Source of the DNA: Candidatus Kaiserbacteria bacterium RIFCSPLOWO2_12_FULL_50_10
Lineage (GTDB): Bacteria; Patescibacteriota; Minisyncoccia; Phycocordibacterales; UBA918
Length of the DNA: 38,929 nt
NCBI GenBank assembly: GCA_001783515.1
Contig: MFMN01000016.1
Span: forward strand, 1 to 38,929
Direction: 5' to 3'
The translations under genes were made by a program, and so were the position numbers. Below are positions 15,249 through 21,789 of this stretch, one piece after another. How positions within the stretch are numbered: the first letter of the stretch is position 1; each line of letters begins with the position of its first letter. The notes under the pieces are model-generated. The model was not told where the DNA came from. It ran no database searches and worked only from the letters and a program-made list of their open reading frames with translations.

Positions 15249-15302
15249 AGCCCTCTCGGGCTCTGGATACACCCACGATACCACATGCGCAGGCAAAGTC
15301 AA
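15249..15302 (-). promoter_or_regulatory. secE-nusG promoter and leader hairpin
   Basis: On the minus strand TTGACT (15302-15297) and TATCGT (15280-15275) are 16 nt apart. The leader then holds AGCCC-GAGA-GGGCT (15262-15249) followed by TTTTAAT, a small terminator-like hairpin about 25 nt before the secE ATG. Confidence 0.5.
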
Positions 15303-15304
15303 AG

Positions 15305-15330
15305 AAAAACCCCAGAACTCCGGGGTTTTG
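15305..15330. terminator. Terminator after the 118-residue gene
   Basis: AAAAACCCC (15305-15313) pairs with GGGGTTTT (15322-15329). It is T-rich in both directions and is used by the minus-strand gene ending at 15359. Confidence 0.75.
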
Positions 15331-15358
15331 AATCCGCAACAGCGGAAGGTGCGCGTTT

Positions 15359-15715
15359 TTACGCGAGGCTAATGAGCGCACGGTATGCCGAAGCGTCGCA
15401 ACGTTCGTCAATCCCCCTGAGGAAATCGTTATTGCTCGCTGTGAAGAGAAACAACCGATTCTGGTTGTAGTGATTTCGCACGGCAGGAATGTTGAGATCT
15501 TTGAGCGCTCGCTCAAACGAATACGTTGGGGTCCTCAAGATGTCTTCAAATTTGACGAACAAGGAATCCCCGCCGCGACTGAACGGGTGCGGAAATGGTT
15601 GCCCCAGCATTTTCAGGTATGAAATCGAGAGCTTCTCATTGATCAAGTAGACAGAAATATAAGTCTCTCCATCAATAAGTTCGCTAACCTCAGTGACAGG
15701 CTTACACGTTTCCAT
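15359..15715 (-). CDS. Unrecognised 118-residue protein
   Basis: No family is recognised. The sequence is soluble and mixed alpha/beta in appearance (GETYISVYLINEKLSISYLK, SLFVKFEDIL, SNNDFLRGI), without a signal peptide. A GGAG ribosome site lies 6 nt before ATG 15715, and a terminator follows, so it looks like a real monocistronic gene. It may be lineage-restricted. Confidence 0.6.
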   Translation of the reverse strand: METCKPVTEVSELIDGETYISVYLINEKLSISYLKMLGQPFPHPFSRGGDSLFVKFEDILRTPTYSFERALKDLNIPAVRNHYNQNRLFLFTASNNDFLRGIDERCDASAYRALISLA

Positions 15716-15790
15716 GGGAACTCCAAAGGTAGTTGAACAATAGAATTAACATTCTACATATAGAATGCATTCTGTCAATGGATATTCTGC

Positions 15791-16372
15791 TTATCTCTCT
15801 AGCATTTCCCTCACCACACGCTCGATTGCGCGCTCGGCGGCGGCGACTTCGCCGTCTTTATTAACGATGACGGCGTCGGCTTCGGGTTTGATTGCCATTT
15901 CGATATCGTAGCTTTCTTTACGAAGGGCGAGCTCCTCTTCGCTCATGGGTGCACGACCGAGAATGCGACGCTTGAGATGATCCCAGTCACCGCCGTCAAT
16001 AAATATGAGGCGGTACTGATCGTGCGGAAGTTTTGCTTTGATTTGCTGGTAGCCTTTATGCTCGAGTTCACGGAAGAGAATCTTCCCGTTTTCGAGCGCA
16101 TCTTGCACGGCATCTAGCGGAATACCATAATAATTTGCCCCGTATTCTGCCCACTCAATAAACTTCCCCGCGTCGCGCAGTGCTTCAAACTCCTCGCGCG
16201 AAACATAGTGATAGGTTTTGCCGGGGACTTCGCCGGGGCGAGGCGCGCGACTGGTGTACGAGGTTACAAACGAAAGCTGGTCGCCAAACACTTTTTCAAC
16301 ATGCGCCTTGAGCGTATTCTTCCCAGAGCCCGACGGCCCCATGAGGAGTATGAGCATACCTTTTTTCTGCAT
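15791..16372 (-). CDS. gmk: Guanylate kinase
   Basis: Guanylate kinase phosphorylates GMP to GDP with ATP in the cytoplasm. It has 193 residues, normal length. The P-loop is GPSGSGKNTL (about residues 12-21), the GMP-binding segment is SYTSRAPRPGEVPGKTYHYVS, and the lid region follows (FIEWAEYGANYYGIPL). I chose ATG 16372 because TATACT ends 6 nt upstream, with TTGCAT 16 nt before that. The longer frame to 16414 would cross this promoter. It is divergent from ung. Confidence 0.94.
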   Translation of the reverse strand: MQKKGMLILLMGPSGSGKNTLKAHVEKVFGDQLSFVTSYTSRAPRPGEVPGKTYHYVSREEFEALRDAGKFIEWAEYGANYYGIPLDAVQDALENGKILFRELEHKGYQQIKAKLPHDQYRLIFIDGGDWDHLKRRILGRAPMSEEELALRKESYDIEMAIKPEADAVIVNKDGEVAAAERAIERVVREMLER

Positions 16373-16378
16373 AGTCGC

Positions 16379-16437
16379 AGTATACCCAGGAAAAAGAGCG
16401 ATGCAATTTTGCAAACGCCCAAAAATGTTGCTACCAT
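16379..16437. promoter_or_regulatory. Overlapping divergent promoters of gmk and ung
   Basis: For gmk (minus): TTGCAT at 16406-16401, 16-nt spacer, TATACT at 16384-16379, ATG 6 nt later. For ung (plus): TTGCAA at 16409-16414, 17-nt spacer, TACCAT at 16432-16437, ATG 6 nt later. The two -35 boxes are only 2 nt apart, so the two polymerases would compete. Both transcripts would be leaderless. Confidence 0.75.
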
Positions 16438-16443
16438 GCGCCT

Positions 16444-17097
16444 ATGGATACCAGCTGGAAGACGCGATTGTGTAATGAGTGTGCGCAACCATATTTCACG
16501 GAACTCATGGCGTTTGTACGGCAGGCGTATGCTGCTCGCACCATCTACCCGCCCGAAGCCGATATCTTTCGCGCGCTTTCCCTTACCTCGTTTGAAGATG
16601 TGCGCGTTGTGATTGTTGGGCAAGACCCGTACCACGGCGAGGGCGAAGCGCACGGGCTTTGTTTTTCAGTGCATGACGGCGCAAAGACGCTGCCATCGCT
16701 GCGAAATATTTTTAAAGAAATCGCTTCTGAATATGGGAACGCTCCGCAAAGTACCGATCTCACCTCGTGGGCGAAGCAAGGTGTTCTCCTTTTAAATGCA
16801 ACCCTCACTGTTGAAAAGGATTGTGCAGGAAGTCACCAAGGCAAAGGCTGGGAAACCTTTACCGACGCTATTCTCAAGAAAATTTCCGACGAGAAAGAGC
16901 ATGTTGTCTTCCTTCTCTGGGGCAATTACGCTCGCAAAAAAGCTGACCTTATTGATCATGGAAAGCACCTCGTCCTCGAATCAGCCCACCCATCCCCTCT
17001 TTCTGCCCATCGTGGATTTTTCGGCAACAAGCACTTCAAGCTCACGAACGAATATCTCACGGCTCACAAAAAACAGCCGATTAACTGGCATACGTAG
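16444..17097 (+). CDS. ung: Uracil-DNA glycosylase (family 1)
   Basis: Ung removes uracil from DNA, starting base-excision repair. It has 217 residues, normal length. The water-activating motif GQDPYH lies at residues 59-64, the LLLNATLTV strand binds the base pocket, and the DNA-intercalating loop HPSPLSAHRGFFG is near the C-terminus. The start is fixed by the leaderless promoter. A MazF-like gene with its own -10 box follows 30 nt downstream. Confidence 0.95.
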   Translation: MDTSWKTRLCNECAQPYFTELMAFVRQAYAARTIYPPEADIFRALSLTSFEDVRVVIVGQDPYHGEGEAHGLCFSVHDGAKTLPSLRNIFKEIASEYGNAPQSTDLTSWAKQGVLLLNATLTVEKDCAGSHQGKGWETFTDAILKKISDEKEHVVFLLWGNYARKKADLIDHGKHLVLESAHPSPLSAHRGFFGNKHFKLTNEYLTAHKKQPINWHT

Positions 17098-17115
17098 GTA
17101 TGTTGTATCTCATGC

Positions 17116-17121
17116 TAGTAT
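17116..17121 (+). promoter_or_regulatory. -10 box of the MazF/PemK-like gene
   Basis: TAGTAT ends 6 nt before ATG 17128, inside the short gap after ung. Confidence 0.5.
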
Positions 17122-17127
17122 TCGTGA

Positions 17128-17514
17128 ATGGAAAAAGAATTTGATGCGTGGAATGCGCGTAAGAAAATTACCGAGCAAGAAATAAACCGTCTCTATACCG
17201 CCCGAGAAGTGTGGTGGTGTCGACTTGGAGAAAACATTGGTACTGAACAGAATGGAAAGGGTGAATGGTTTGCTCGCCCCTGCATCATCATGAGGGGTTT
17301 TGGCCCAGATGCGTGTTTGGTTGTGCCAATTTCAACCTCTGCAAGAAATCATCCCATGCGTCCATCAGTCGGTGTTGTTGATGGAAAGAACGCACGCGCA
17401 AATATTTCTCAAATACGAGTCATTGATACGAAGCGACTTGCGCAACGCATTGGTTTTCTAGAAGAGGCTGAATTCCTGGCATTAAAGAAAATCATCGGAA
17501 ACTTGTTCCGATGA
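17128..17514 (+). CDS. MazF/PemK-family toxin-like protein without adjacent antitoxin
   Basis: The protein has 128 residues. The family core is REVWWCRLGENIGTEQNGKG, then FARPCIIMRGFGPDACLVVPIS, and ARANISQIRVIDTKRL. These match the PemK/MazF SH3-like fold, members of which cleave mRNA. The E-Q-N-G-K-G loop and RP are typical of the larger Patescibacteria-style variant. An N-terminal helix of about 25 residues precedes the fold. No antitoxin gene lies on either side; ung is upstream and pgk is downstream on the other strand. It may therefore be a chromosomal regulator rather than a toxin module. It stops with TGA. Confidence 0.82.
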   Translation: MEKEFDAWNARKKITEQEINRLYTAREVWWCRLGENIGTEQNGKGEWFARPCIIMRGFGPDACLVVPISTSARNHPMRPSVGVVDGKNARANISQIRVIDTKRLAQRIGFLEEAEFLALKKIIGNLFR

Positions 17515-17518
17515 TTTT
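17488..17518. terminator. Terminator overlapping the 3' end of the MazF-like gene
   Basis: AAAATCATCGGAA (17488-17500) pairs perfectly with TTCCGATGATTTT (17506-17518). The stem includes the last codons and the TGA stop. Confidence 0.8.
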
Positions 17519-17594
17519 CGTCATACTTTATCCTCCTTGCGGAGGCGAGGCCGAAGCCAACTGTATGTGTATACTATCTCTACTATTGGAAAAG

Positions 17595-18734
17595 TCAAGC
17601 GAGATCTTCTGTGACCAAATCTATAACGGGGAGCGTGCCTGTTTCAAGGAATGTGAGCATGGCGCCGCCGGCGGTTGAGAGGTGGGTGAAGGCGGCGGCA
17701 GTGCCAGTTTCTTCTATAGCGGCAAGCGTGTCGCCGCCGCCGACTATCGTTGTCGCATGCGTATTTGCCGCAATGCGTTTCGCGCACTCTTTGGTGAAGG
17801 TATCGAACCCGCCTTCGTAGTAGCCAAGCGGCCCGTTCCAGACAATAGTTACAGCGGTATCAATATATTCGGCAAGTTCGGCAAAACTTCGCTGCCCAAT
17901 ATCGACAACCATTGCGTCCGGCAAAATTTCTGTTGCGTCATCTTGGACCACTTCACCGCTCGCTTCCTGTATACGCACATCAAACGGCACTACGAGATTA
18001 GGGAGCGCAAGAATCTCGGGATCGATTGCTCCGAGAGAGGCAACAGACTTCCCTATTTCATAGCCACGAGCTTTGTAGACATCATTGATAAGCGCGCCAC
18101 CGATGAACACGTGCGTGTATTTTTTTGCAAGTGCTTTGATGAGTGGTGTTTTTGTATCGAATTTTGCACCACCGATAATCGCAAGCGAGGGAGATTTCGG
18201 CTCGACAACAAGCAAGAGTGCGTTGTATTCCTGCATGAATGAAAGCCCAAATACTGTGGGGAGGATTTTTGCAATGCCGGTAACCGACGCGTGTTCACGG
18301 TGCGCGTCGGCAAATGCGTCAATCACAAAATAGTCAGCGAGCGCTGCCATAGATGCCGCGTACTGCGGGTCATTTTTTTCTTCACGCTCGTCGCGGCGGA
18401 CATTTTCGAGCATGACAATCTCGCCGTCACTGAGTGCATCGATTCCCTGCATTGTTTCTGGAGCATCGTATGCAGTATTGATGAATGTTACCGGCACATA
18501 TTTTGCAAGCGCATCTGCCACCACGCGCAAACTTTCACCCTCGCGTCCGAGATGTCCGAGTAAAATAATTTTTGCACCTCGTTCCTGCAGTACTTTAATA
18601 GTGGGAAGATTTGCGCGAAGGCGCGTCTCGTCAGAAACATTTCCATGGAGAAGCGGCACATTGAGCGATGCACGCACAAGGACGCGCTTTCCTTGCACGT
18701 CCGGCAGTGCATCAATCGTGGGGAGTGTTTTCAT
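17595..18734 (-). CDS. pgk: Phosphoglycerate kinase
   Basis: Pgk makes ATP from 1,3-bisphosphoglycerate in lower glycolysis. It has 379 residues, slightly short but complete. Family motifs are KRVLVRASLNVPL (residues about 15-27), LLGHLGREGE, VMLENVRRDERE, AIIGGAKFDTK, VWNGPLGYYEGGF and the ATP-site GGGDTLAAIE. The usual RVDFN stretch reads RASLN, so the 3-phosphoglycerate-contacting Asp is replaced by Ser. I chose ATG 18734, which begins 1 nt after the tpi stop, implying translational coupling. ATG 18743, overlapping tpi, is possible. Confidence 0.94.
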   Translation of the reverse strand: MKTLPTIDALPDVQGKRVLVRASLNVPLLHGNVSDETRLRANLPTIKVLQERGAKIILLGHLGREGESLRVVADALAKYVPVTFINTAYDAPETMQGIDALSDGEIVMLENVRRDEREEKNDPQYAASMAALADYFVIDAFADAHREHASVTGIAKILPTVFGLSFMQEYNALLLVVEPKSPSLAIIGGAKFDTKTPLIKALAKKYTHVFIGGALINDVYKARGYEIGKSVASLGAIDPEILALPNLVVPFDVRIQEASGEVVQDDATEILPDAMVVDIGQRSFAELAEYIDTAVTIVWNGPLGYYEGGFDTFTKECAKRIAANTHATTIVGGGDTLAAIEETGTAAAFTHLSTAGGAMLTFLETGTLPVIDLVTEDLA

Positions 18735-18735
18735 A

Positions 18736-19512
18736 CTATGCAATGCAAGCCTTAATAATTACGGCAAAGCGCACGGCTTCGAGCGACGCGCCACCGACAA
18801 GAAATCCATCAATCATGCCATTTTGCATGAACTCGAGCGCGTTTTCTTCCGTGACCGAGCCGCCATACAGTACGCGCACTTTATTCGCAACGGCGTCGCC
18901 ATATTTTTCATGCAAATATTTTTTGATGGCGAGACGCATGGTCGATACGTCTTCTGCGGTTGGCGTAAGCCCTGTGCCGATTGCCCATACTGGTTCATAC
19001 GCAACCACAACACGCGTCGCTGCCGTTCCGCCAAGATTCGCAAACACTGCGTCGAGCTGCTCGTGGACGATATGGTAAAAATCACCTTCGGCGTCGCGGC
19101 TTTGTTCGCCAATACATACCACCGGTATCATTTTCGCCGCAAGCACTCCTGCCGCGCGCGCCGTAACTTGTGCATTATCCTCACCGCGCGCACGACGTTC
19201 TGAATGTCCGACGATTACAAACGCCGCGCGTCGTTCCGCAAGCATTCCCGCTGACACTTCGCCTGTTTCCGCACCAACCGCGCCAGCTGCTGCATTTTGC
19301 GCGCCGAGCATAATCGGCTTGCCTTTGGTAATCTTGCCAATCTCGTCAAAATACAGCGTCGGCACGGCAATACCAATGTCGCACGAAGCGGTACCGCGCG
19401 CCTTAAGCGCCTTCGTCACTACATCCTTACCCAGCCTCTTCGCCGCTTCCAAAGTCGCTGGATGCATTTTCCAGTTTCCAATCACCAAGGGAGTACGTTT
19501 TACTTTCGCCAT
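18736..19512 (-). CDS. tpi: Triosephosphate isomerase
   Basis: Tpi interconverts dihydroxyacetone phosphate and glyceraldehyde 3-phosphate. It has 258 residues, a normal TIM barrel. Catalytic residues are visible: Lys in GNWKMHP, His in VGHSERR, and Glu in VAYEPVWAIGTG; the phosphate loop is LYGGSV. I chose ATG 19512 because TATACT lies 8 nt upstream. The frame continues to 19716 but carries no family sequence. It is the first gene of tpi-pgk and is divergent from the gene at 19606. Confidence 0.95.
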   Translation of the reverse strand: MAKVKRTPLVIGNWKMHPATLEAAKRLGKDVVTKALKARGTASCDIGIAVPTLYFDEIGKITKGKPIMLGAQNAAAGAVGAETGEVSAGMLAERRAAFVIVGHSERRARGEDNAQVTARAAGVLAAKMIPVVCIGEQSRDAEGDFYHIVHEQLDAVFANLGGTAATRVVVAYEPVWAIGTGLTPTAEDVSTMRLAIKKYLHEKYGDAVANKVRVLYGGSVTEENALEFMQNGMIDGFLVGGASLEAVRFAVIIKACIA

Positions 19513-19520
19513 ATGCAGAG

Positions 19521-19526
19521 AGTATA
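19521..19526 (-). promoter_or_regulatory. -10 box of tpi-pgk
   Basis: TATACT on the minus strand ends 8 nt before the tpi ATG. Confidence 0.55.
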
Positions 19527-19558
19527 CCATAGGCGATGGCATATTCTGTGTAATCAAG

Positions 19559-19580
19559 ATATACTTCATGAGAAGTATAT
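19559..19580. promoter_or_regulatory. 9-bp palindrome between tpi and the divergent gene
   Basis: ATATACTTC (19559-19567) and GAAGTATAT (19572-19580) are perfect reverse complements with a 4-nt centre. The site overlaps a possible -35 (TTCATG, 19565-19570) of the plus-strand gene, whose -10 could be TATATA at 19588-19593. It may be an operator; five Ts follow on the plus strand, so a weak terminator-like role is also possible. Confidence 0.4.
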
Positions 19581-19605
19581 TTTTTACTATATAGCCAACC
19601 AAACT

Positions 19606-20130
19606 ATGAGCATAGAAAACCCATCCAATCAACCACCAATAAAAACACCCGAACAACAAGGCGAGAAACCAGTCGGGCGAGAAATATCTTACGTTATAGG
19701 AAAAGAACTTGCCCATACATATGAACCAATAACTGAGCAGCAGAGACTAAGCCAGATTCAAGCAGAGAAGGAACAATATGAGCAGTGGATGCGAGATAAC
19801 CCAGAACTATTGGTGTCTTTAGACAATCTACGTGAAGCTGGGCCAGAAATTAAAGAAATTGAAGACATGATTGCTTCATTTGAAGCAGCACACTCTCTTG
19901 AAGAGCTTCATTCCATTACTGAGATAGGACCAGGTGAGGAAGTGAACTTCCCGTTGCGAGAATCAGCAAAAAAAGCGATCATTCCTATCGTTGAAAAAAT
20001 GAAAGCACTGGAAAAGGAGACGAATATTTCAAGCCAGGCATATAGTGAAGTGCGTGCCGCATATAAACGCCTCCGTAACGCAATCGGTGCCATAAACAGC
20101 TTCACTAACAAAGTAGATCACAACAGGTAA
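19606..20130 (+). CDS. Unrecognised charged helical protein, 174 residues
   Basis: No family is recognised. The protein begins MSIENPSNQPPIKTPEQQGE, a proline-rich polar start, followed by long charged helices (EQQRLSQIQAEKEQYEQW, IKEIEDMIASFEAAHSLEEL, KAIIPIVEKMKALEKE) that look coiled-coil-like. It has no membrane segment and no cysteine. Codon use is more A-rich than in the glycolytic genes next to it. It ends in a very strong terminator and directly precedes the ftsH-end fragment, so it could mark the left border of an accessory block. Confidence 0.6.
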   Translation: MSIENPSNQPPIKTPEQQGEKPVGREISYVIGKELAHTYEPITEQQRLSQIQAEKEQYEQWMRDNPELLVSLDNLREAGPEIKEIEDMIASFEAAHSLEELHSITEIGPGEEVNFPLRESAKKAIIPIVEKMKALEKETNISSQAYSEVRAAYKRLRNAIGAINSFTNKVDHNR

Positions 20131-20136
20131 CAGTCC

Positions 20137-20174
20137 ATACAAAACAAAACCGCTAGGGCGGTTTTGTTTTGTAT
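20137..20174. terminator. 17-bp terminator hairpin
   Basis: The arms 20137-20153 and 20158-20174 are perfectly complementary (ATACAAAACAAAACCGC and its complement) around TAGG. The right arm ends at the first base of the ftsH-end fragment. Confidence 0.88.
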
Positions 20175-20280
20175 TAGATTTTTGTAGGGTCAGCAGCTTC
20201 TTCCTTCGGGTAGGCGTTTTTTATTTCTACACCTTCACGTTTGAGAATTGCTTCGTAGTCATCGCGTTCGAGGGTTTTAG
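20174..20280 (-). pseudogene. Fragment: duplicated C-terminal end of ftsH
   Basis: On the minus strand this stretch encodes [16 protein letters not shown], then [18 protein letters not shown] and a stop. That is nearly identical to the last 35 residues of the FtsH encoded at 21790-23733. At DNA level 20174-20280 matches 21790-21896 at roughly 90% by eye, and most differences are synonymous. Upstream of residue Leu/Lys the match ends abruptly, and no start codon or ATPase domain is present. It is a 3'-end remnant, not an expressed gene. The DNA between the two copies carries an M23 peptidase and an anchored protein. Confidence 0.88.
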
Positions 20281-20352
20281 TAGATTGACGCAGCAGAAGG
20301 CTTCTTGTATTAGAATATACGAAAACTTGCAAAAAAAATGTATCTGTTATTC

Positions 20353-20380
20353 TATAGTAGTTAGTTAATTCTGACTAACT
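20353..20380 (+). promoter_or_regulatory. -10 box and inverted repeat upstream of the M23 peptidase gene
   Basis: TATAGT at 20353-20358 is followed at once by AGTTAGT (20359-20365) and ACTAACT (20374-20380), a 7-bp inverted repeat at the expected transcript start. AGGAG at 20397-20401 serves translation. Confidence 0.45.
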
Positions 20381-20407
20381 TTGTTCTTTACACTACAGGA
20401 GCCCCTC

Positions 20408-21094
20408 ATGGAGCAACGCCTTATCCGTACTCTTACCGTAATTCTGCTCATGTTTGGCATGAACCAAGTATACGCAGGCTTTTTAAAATTTCCCGTTCCA
20501 CAATCTGGATATACCCCATCGACCGTACCTATTACGGCAGTTATGGACCATGACTCTGACTGGAATAAGATTAAAACCCGCACAGGAGAAACTGGATCTT
20601 ATGCAAACGGATGTCTTGCGTACGTTAGCGGAAATGTGAGTTGCACCTCGAGTAACACAAGTTATCCTTGGGCATACAAGCGGCCTGGTGGCGCAGCGTG
20701 GTCAACTCCCGGAATAAACTATATTGACCTTGCTCCCGGTAACAATGTGTGGATGTGGTACGACAATCACCATGGCTACGATTTTTCAGTTAGCCAATGG
20801 CTACCCGTTGTTTCTGCTGAGTCGGGAACGGTAACTGATATCAACACCAGCTGGGGCCAGGTGACAATCACACACAGCAACGGGTATCGAACCACCTATA
20901 CACATATGTATCTCAACTTACCCATGCCACAAACGGTGTCAAAAGGACAGCATATCGGCTGGGTCTCTAACGTCGCACCATCATCGCAAGCGGTTGGCGT
21001 CCATTTACACTTTGTGGTTGAACGTAATACCGGCGGACACTGGTATCAAGTTGATCCGTATGGCGGCAGCGGTGAGCCTGTGCTTTGGGACTAA
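20408..21094 (+). CDS. Secreted M23-family metallopeptidase (LytM-like)
   Basis: This is a likely exported zinc endopeptidase that would cut peptide cross-bridges in peptidoglycan. The precursor has 228 residues, with a signal peptide (about residues 1-23, ending VYA before GFLKF). The peptidase domain occupies about residues 110-228: HHGYDF supplies the first His and Asp of the HxxxD motif, GTVTDINTSWGQVTITHSNG is the family's beta hairpin, and GVHLHFVVE supplies the HxH ligand. Both motifs are intact, so it is probably active. ATG 20408 follows AGGAG with 6-7 nt spacing. It lies between the two copies of the ftsH 3' end. It could remodel the cell's own wall or act on neighbours; context does not decide. 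Confidence 0.85.
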   Translation: MEQRLIRTLTVILLMFGMNQVYAGFLKFPVPQSGYTPSTVPITAVMDHDSDWNKIKTRTGETGSYANGCLAYVSGNVSCTSSNTSYPWAYKRPGGAAWSTPGINYIDLAPGNNVWMWYDNHHGYDFSVSQWLPVVSAESGTVTDINTSWGQVTITHSNGYRTTYTHMYLNLPMPQTVSKGQHIGWVSNVAPSSQAVGVHLHFVVERNTGGHWYQVDPYGGSGEPVLWD

Positions 21095-21116
21095 GACCCT
21101 TTTGCTCTTTTAATGA

Positions 21117-21154
21117 AGGCCCTCTCCATGCTAGCGTGGAGAGGGCTATTGTTA
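21117..21154. terminator. Bidirectional terminator
   Basis: GCCCTCTCCA (21119-21128) pairs with TGGAGAGGGC (21137-21146). A T-rich tract follows on plus. It separates convergent genes. Confidence 0.75.
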
Positions 21155-21736
21155 TTTTTTATACACCTCGAATGAGTTGTATATTCCATCGAGTATTTTA
21201 AGATATTCGGGGTACTCATTCACCCACTCTGTGAGCTGTTGATTTCCTATTCCTTCTAGCCAATCAGTTGCATATGTATGCTCGGGGTTCATTCCTTCTA
21301 AGACAAAGGTAAACACGTTCCCCTGTTCATCTCGATACACACGAATATCACCACGCTCACTCGTATGCTGTGTACTGGATGCACTTCTTGTTATATTGAT
21401 TTCATAATTCAAAAATGTTTCCTGATCATATGGATGCGAGGATTTAATGTTTGGATACTTCGCAGAAAACTCGATAAATACAGCTTCGGGTAAGTCATAT
21501 AGTGCATATTTTGGACTAGTTCCTCCTATCACTTCTAGATTTTTAGGATACCGAAAACGATATCCATACTCTTTATTATCATAGACTACCCATTCAGAAA
21601 TATTCGTCGTACTAGTACTCACCGAGTCATTAGCCGATCTATATTTCTTGGAAACAAGAAAATACAGACCAGCGACAAGCAACGGCATTAAAACGCCTAT
21701 GAGTGCTGTGGCTTTGAGAGTATTGCTTTTCATCAT
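21152..21736 (-). CDS. Membrane-anchored protein of unknown function
   Basis: This 194-residue protein has one N-terminal membrane segment (about residues 9-28), then a Ser/Thr-rich linker (SANDSVSTSTTN) and an extracytoplasmic domain starting EWVVYDNKEYGYRFRYPKNL. That YGYxFxYP pattern is common in PsbP-like surface proteins of Gram-positives and Patescibacteria. No catalytic motif is seen. A TATAAC box lies 8 nt before ATG 21736. It forms the second gene of the block flanked by ftsH ends, convergent with the M23 gene. Confidence 0.65.
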   Translation of the reverse strand: MMKSNTLKATALIGVLMPLLVAGLYFLVSKKYRSANDSVSTSTTNISEWVVYDNKEYGYRFRYPKNLEVIGGTSPKYALYDLPEAVFIEFSAKYPNIKSSHPYDQETFLNYEINITRSASSTQHTSERGDIRVYRDEQGNVFTFVLEGMNPEHTYATDWLEGIGNQQLTEWVNEYPEYLKILDGIYNSFEVYKK

Positions 21737-21789
21737 GTAATAACGTTATACCATGTAAATCCCCAAAATGATTTTGAGAATTTATACTA

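Noticed and set aside
17128-17514. Alternative genetic code with UGA as glycine
   Set aside because: TGA ends the MazF-like frame inside a terminator stem, and known proteins in the window read correctly under the standard code.
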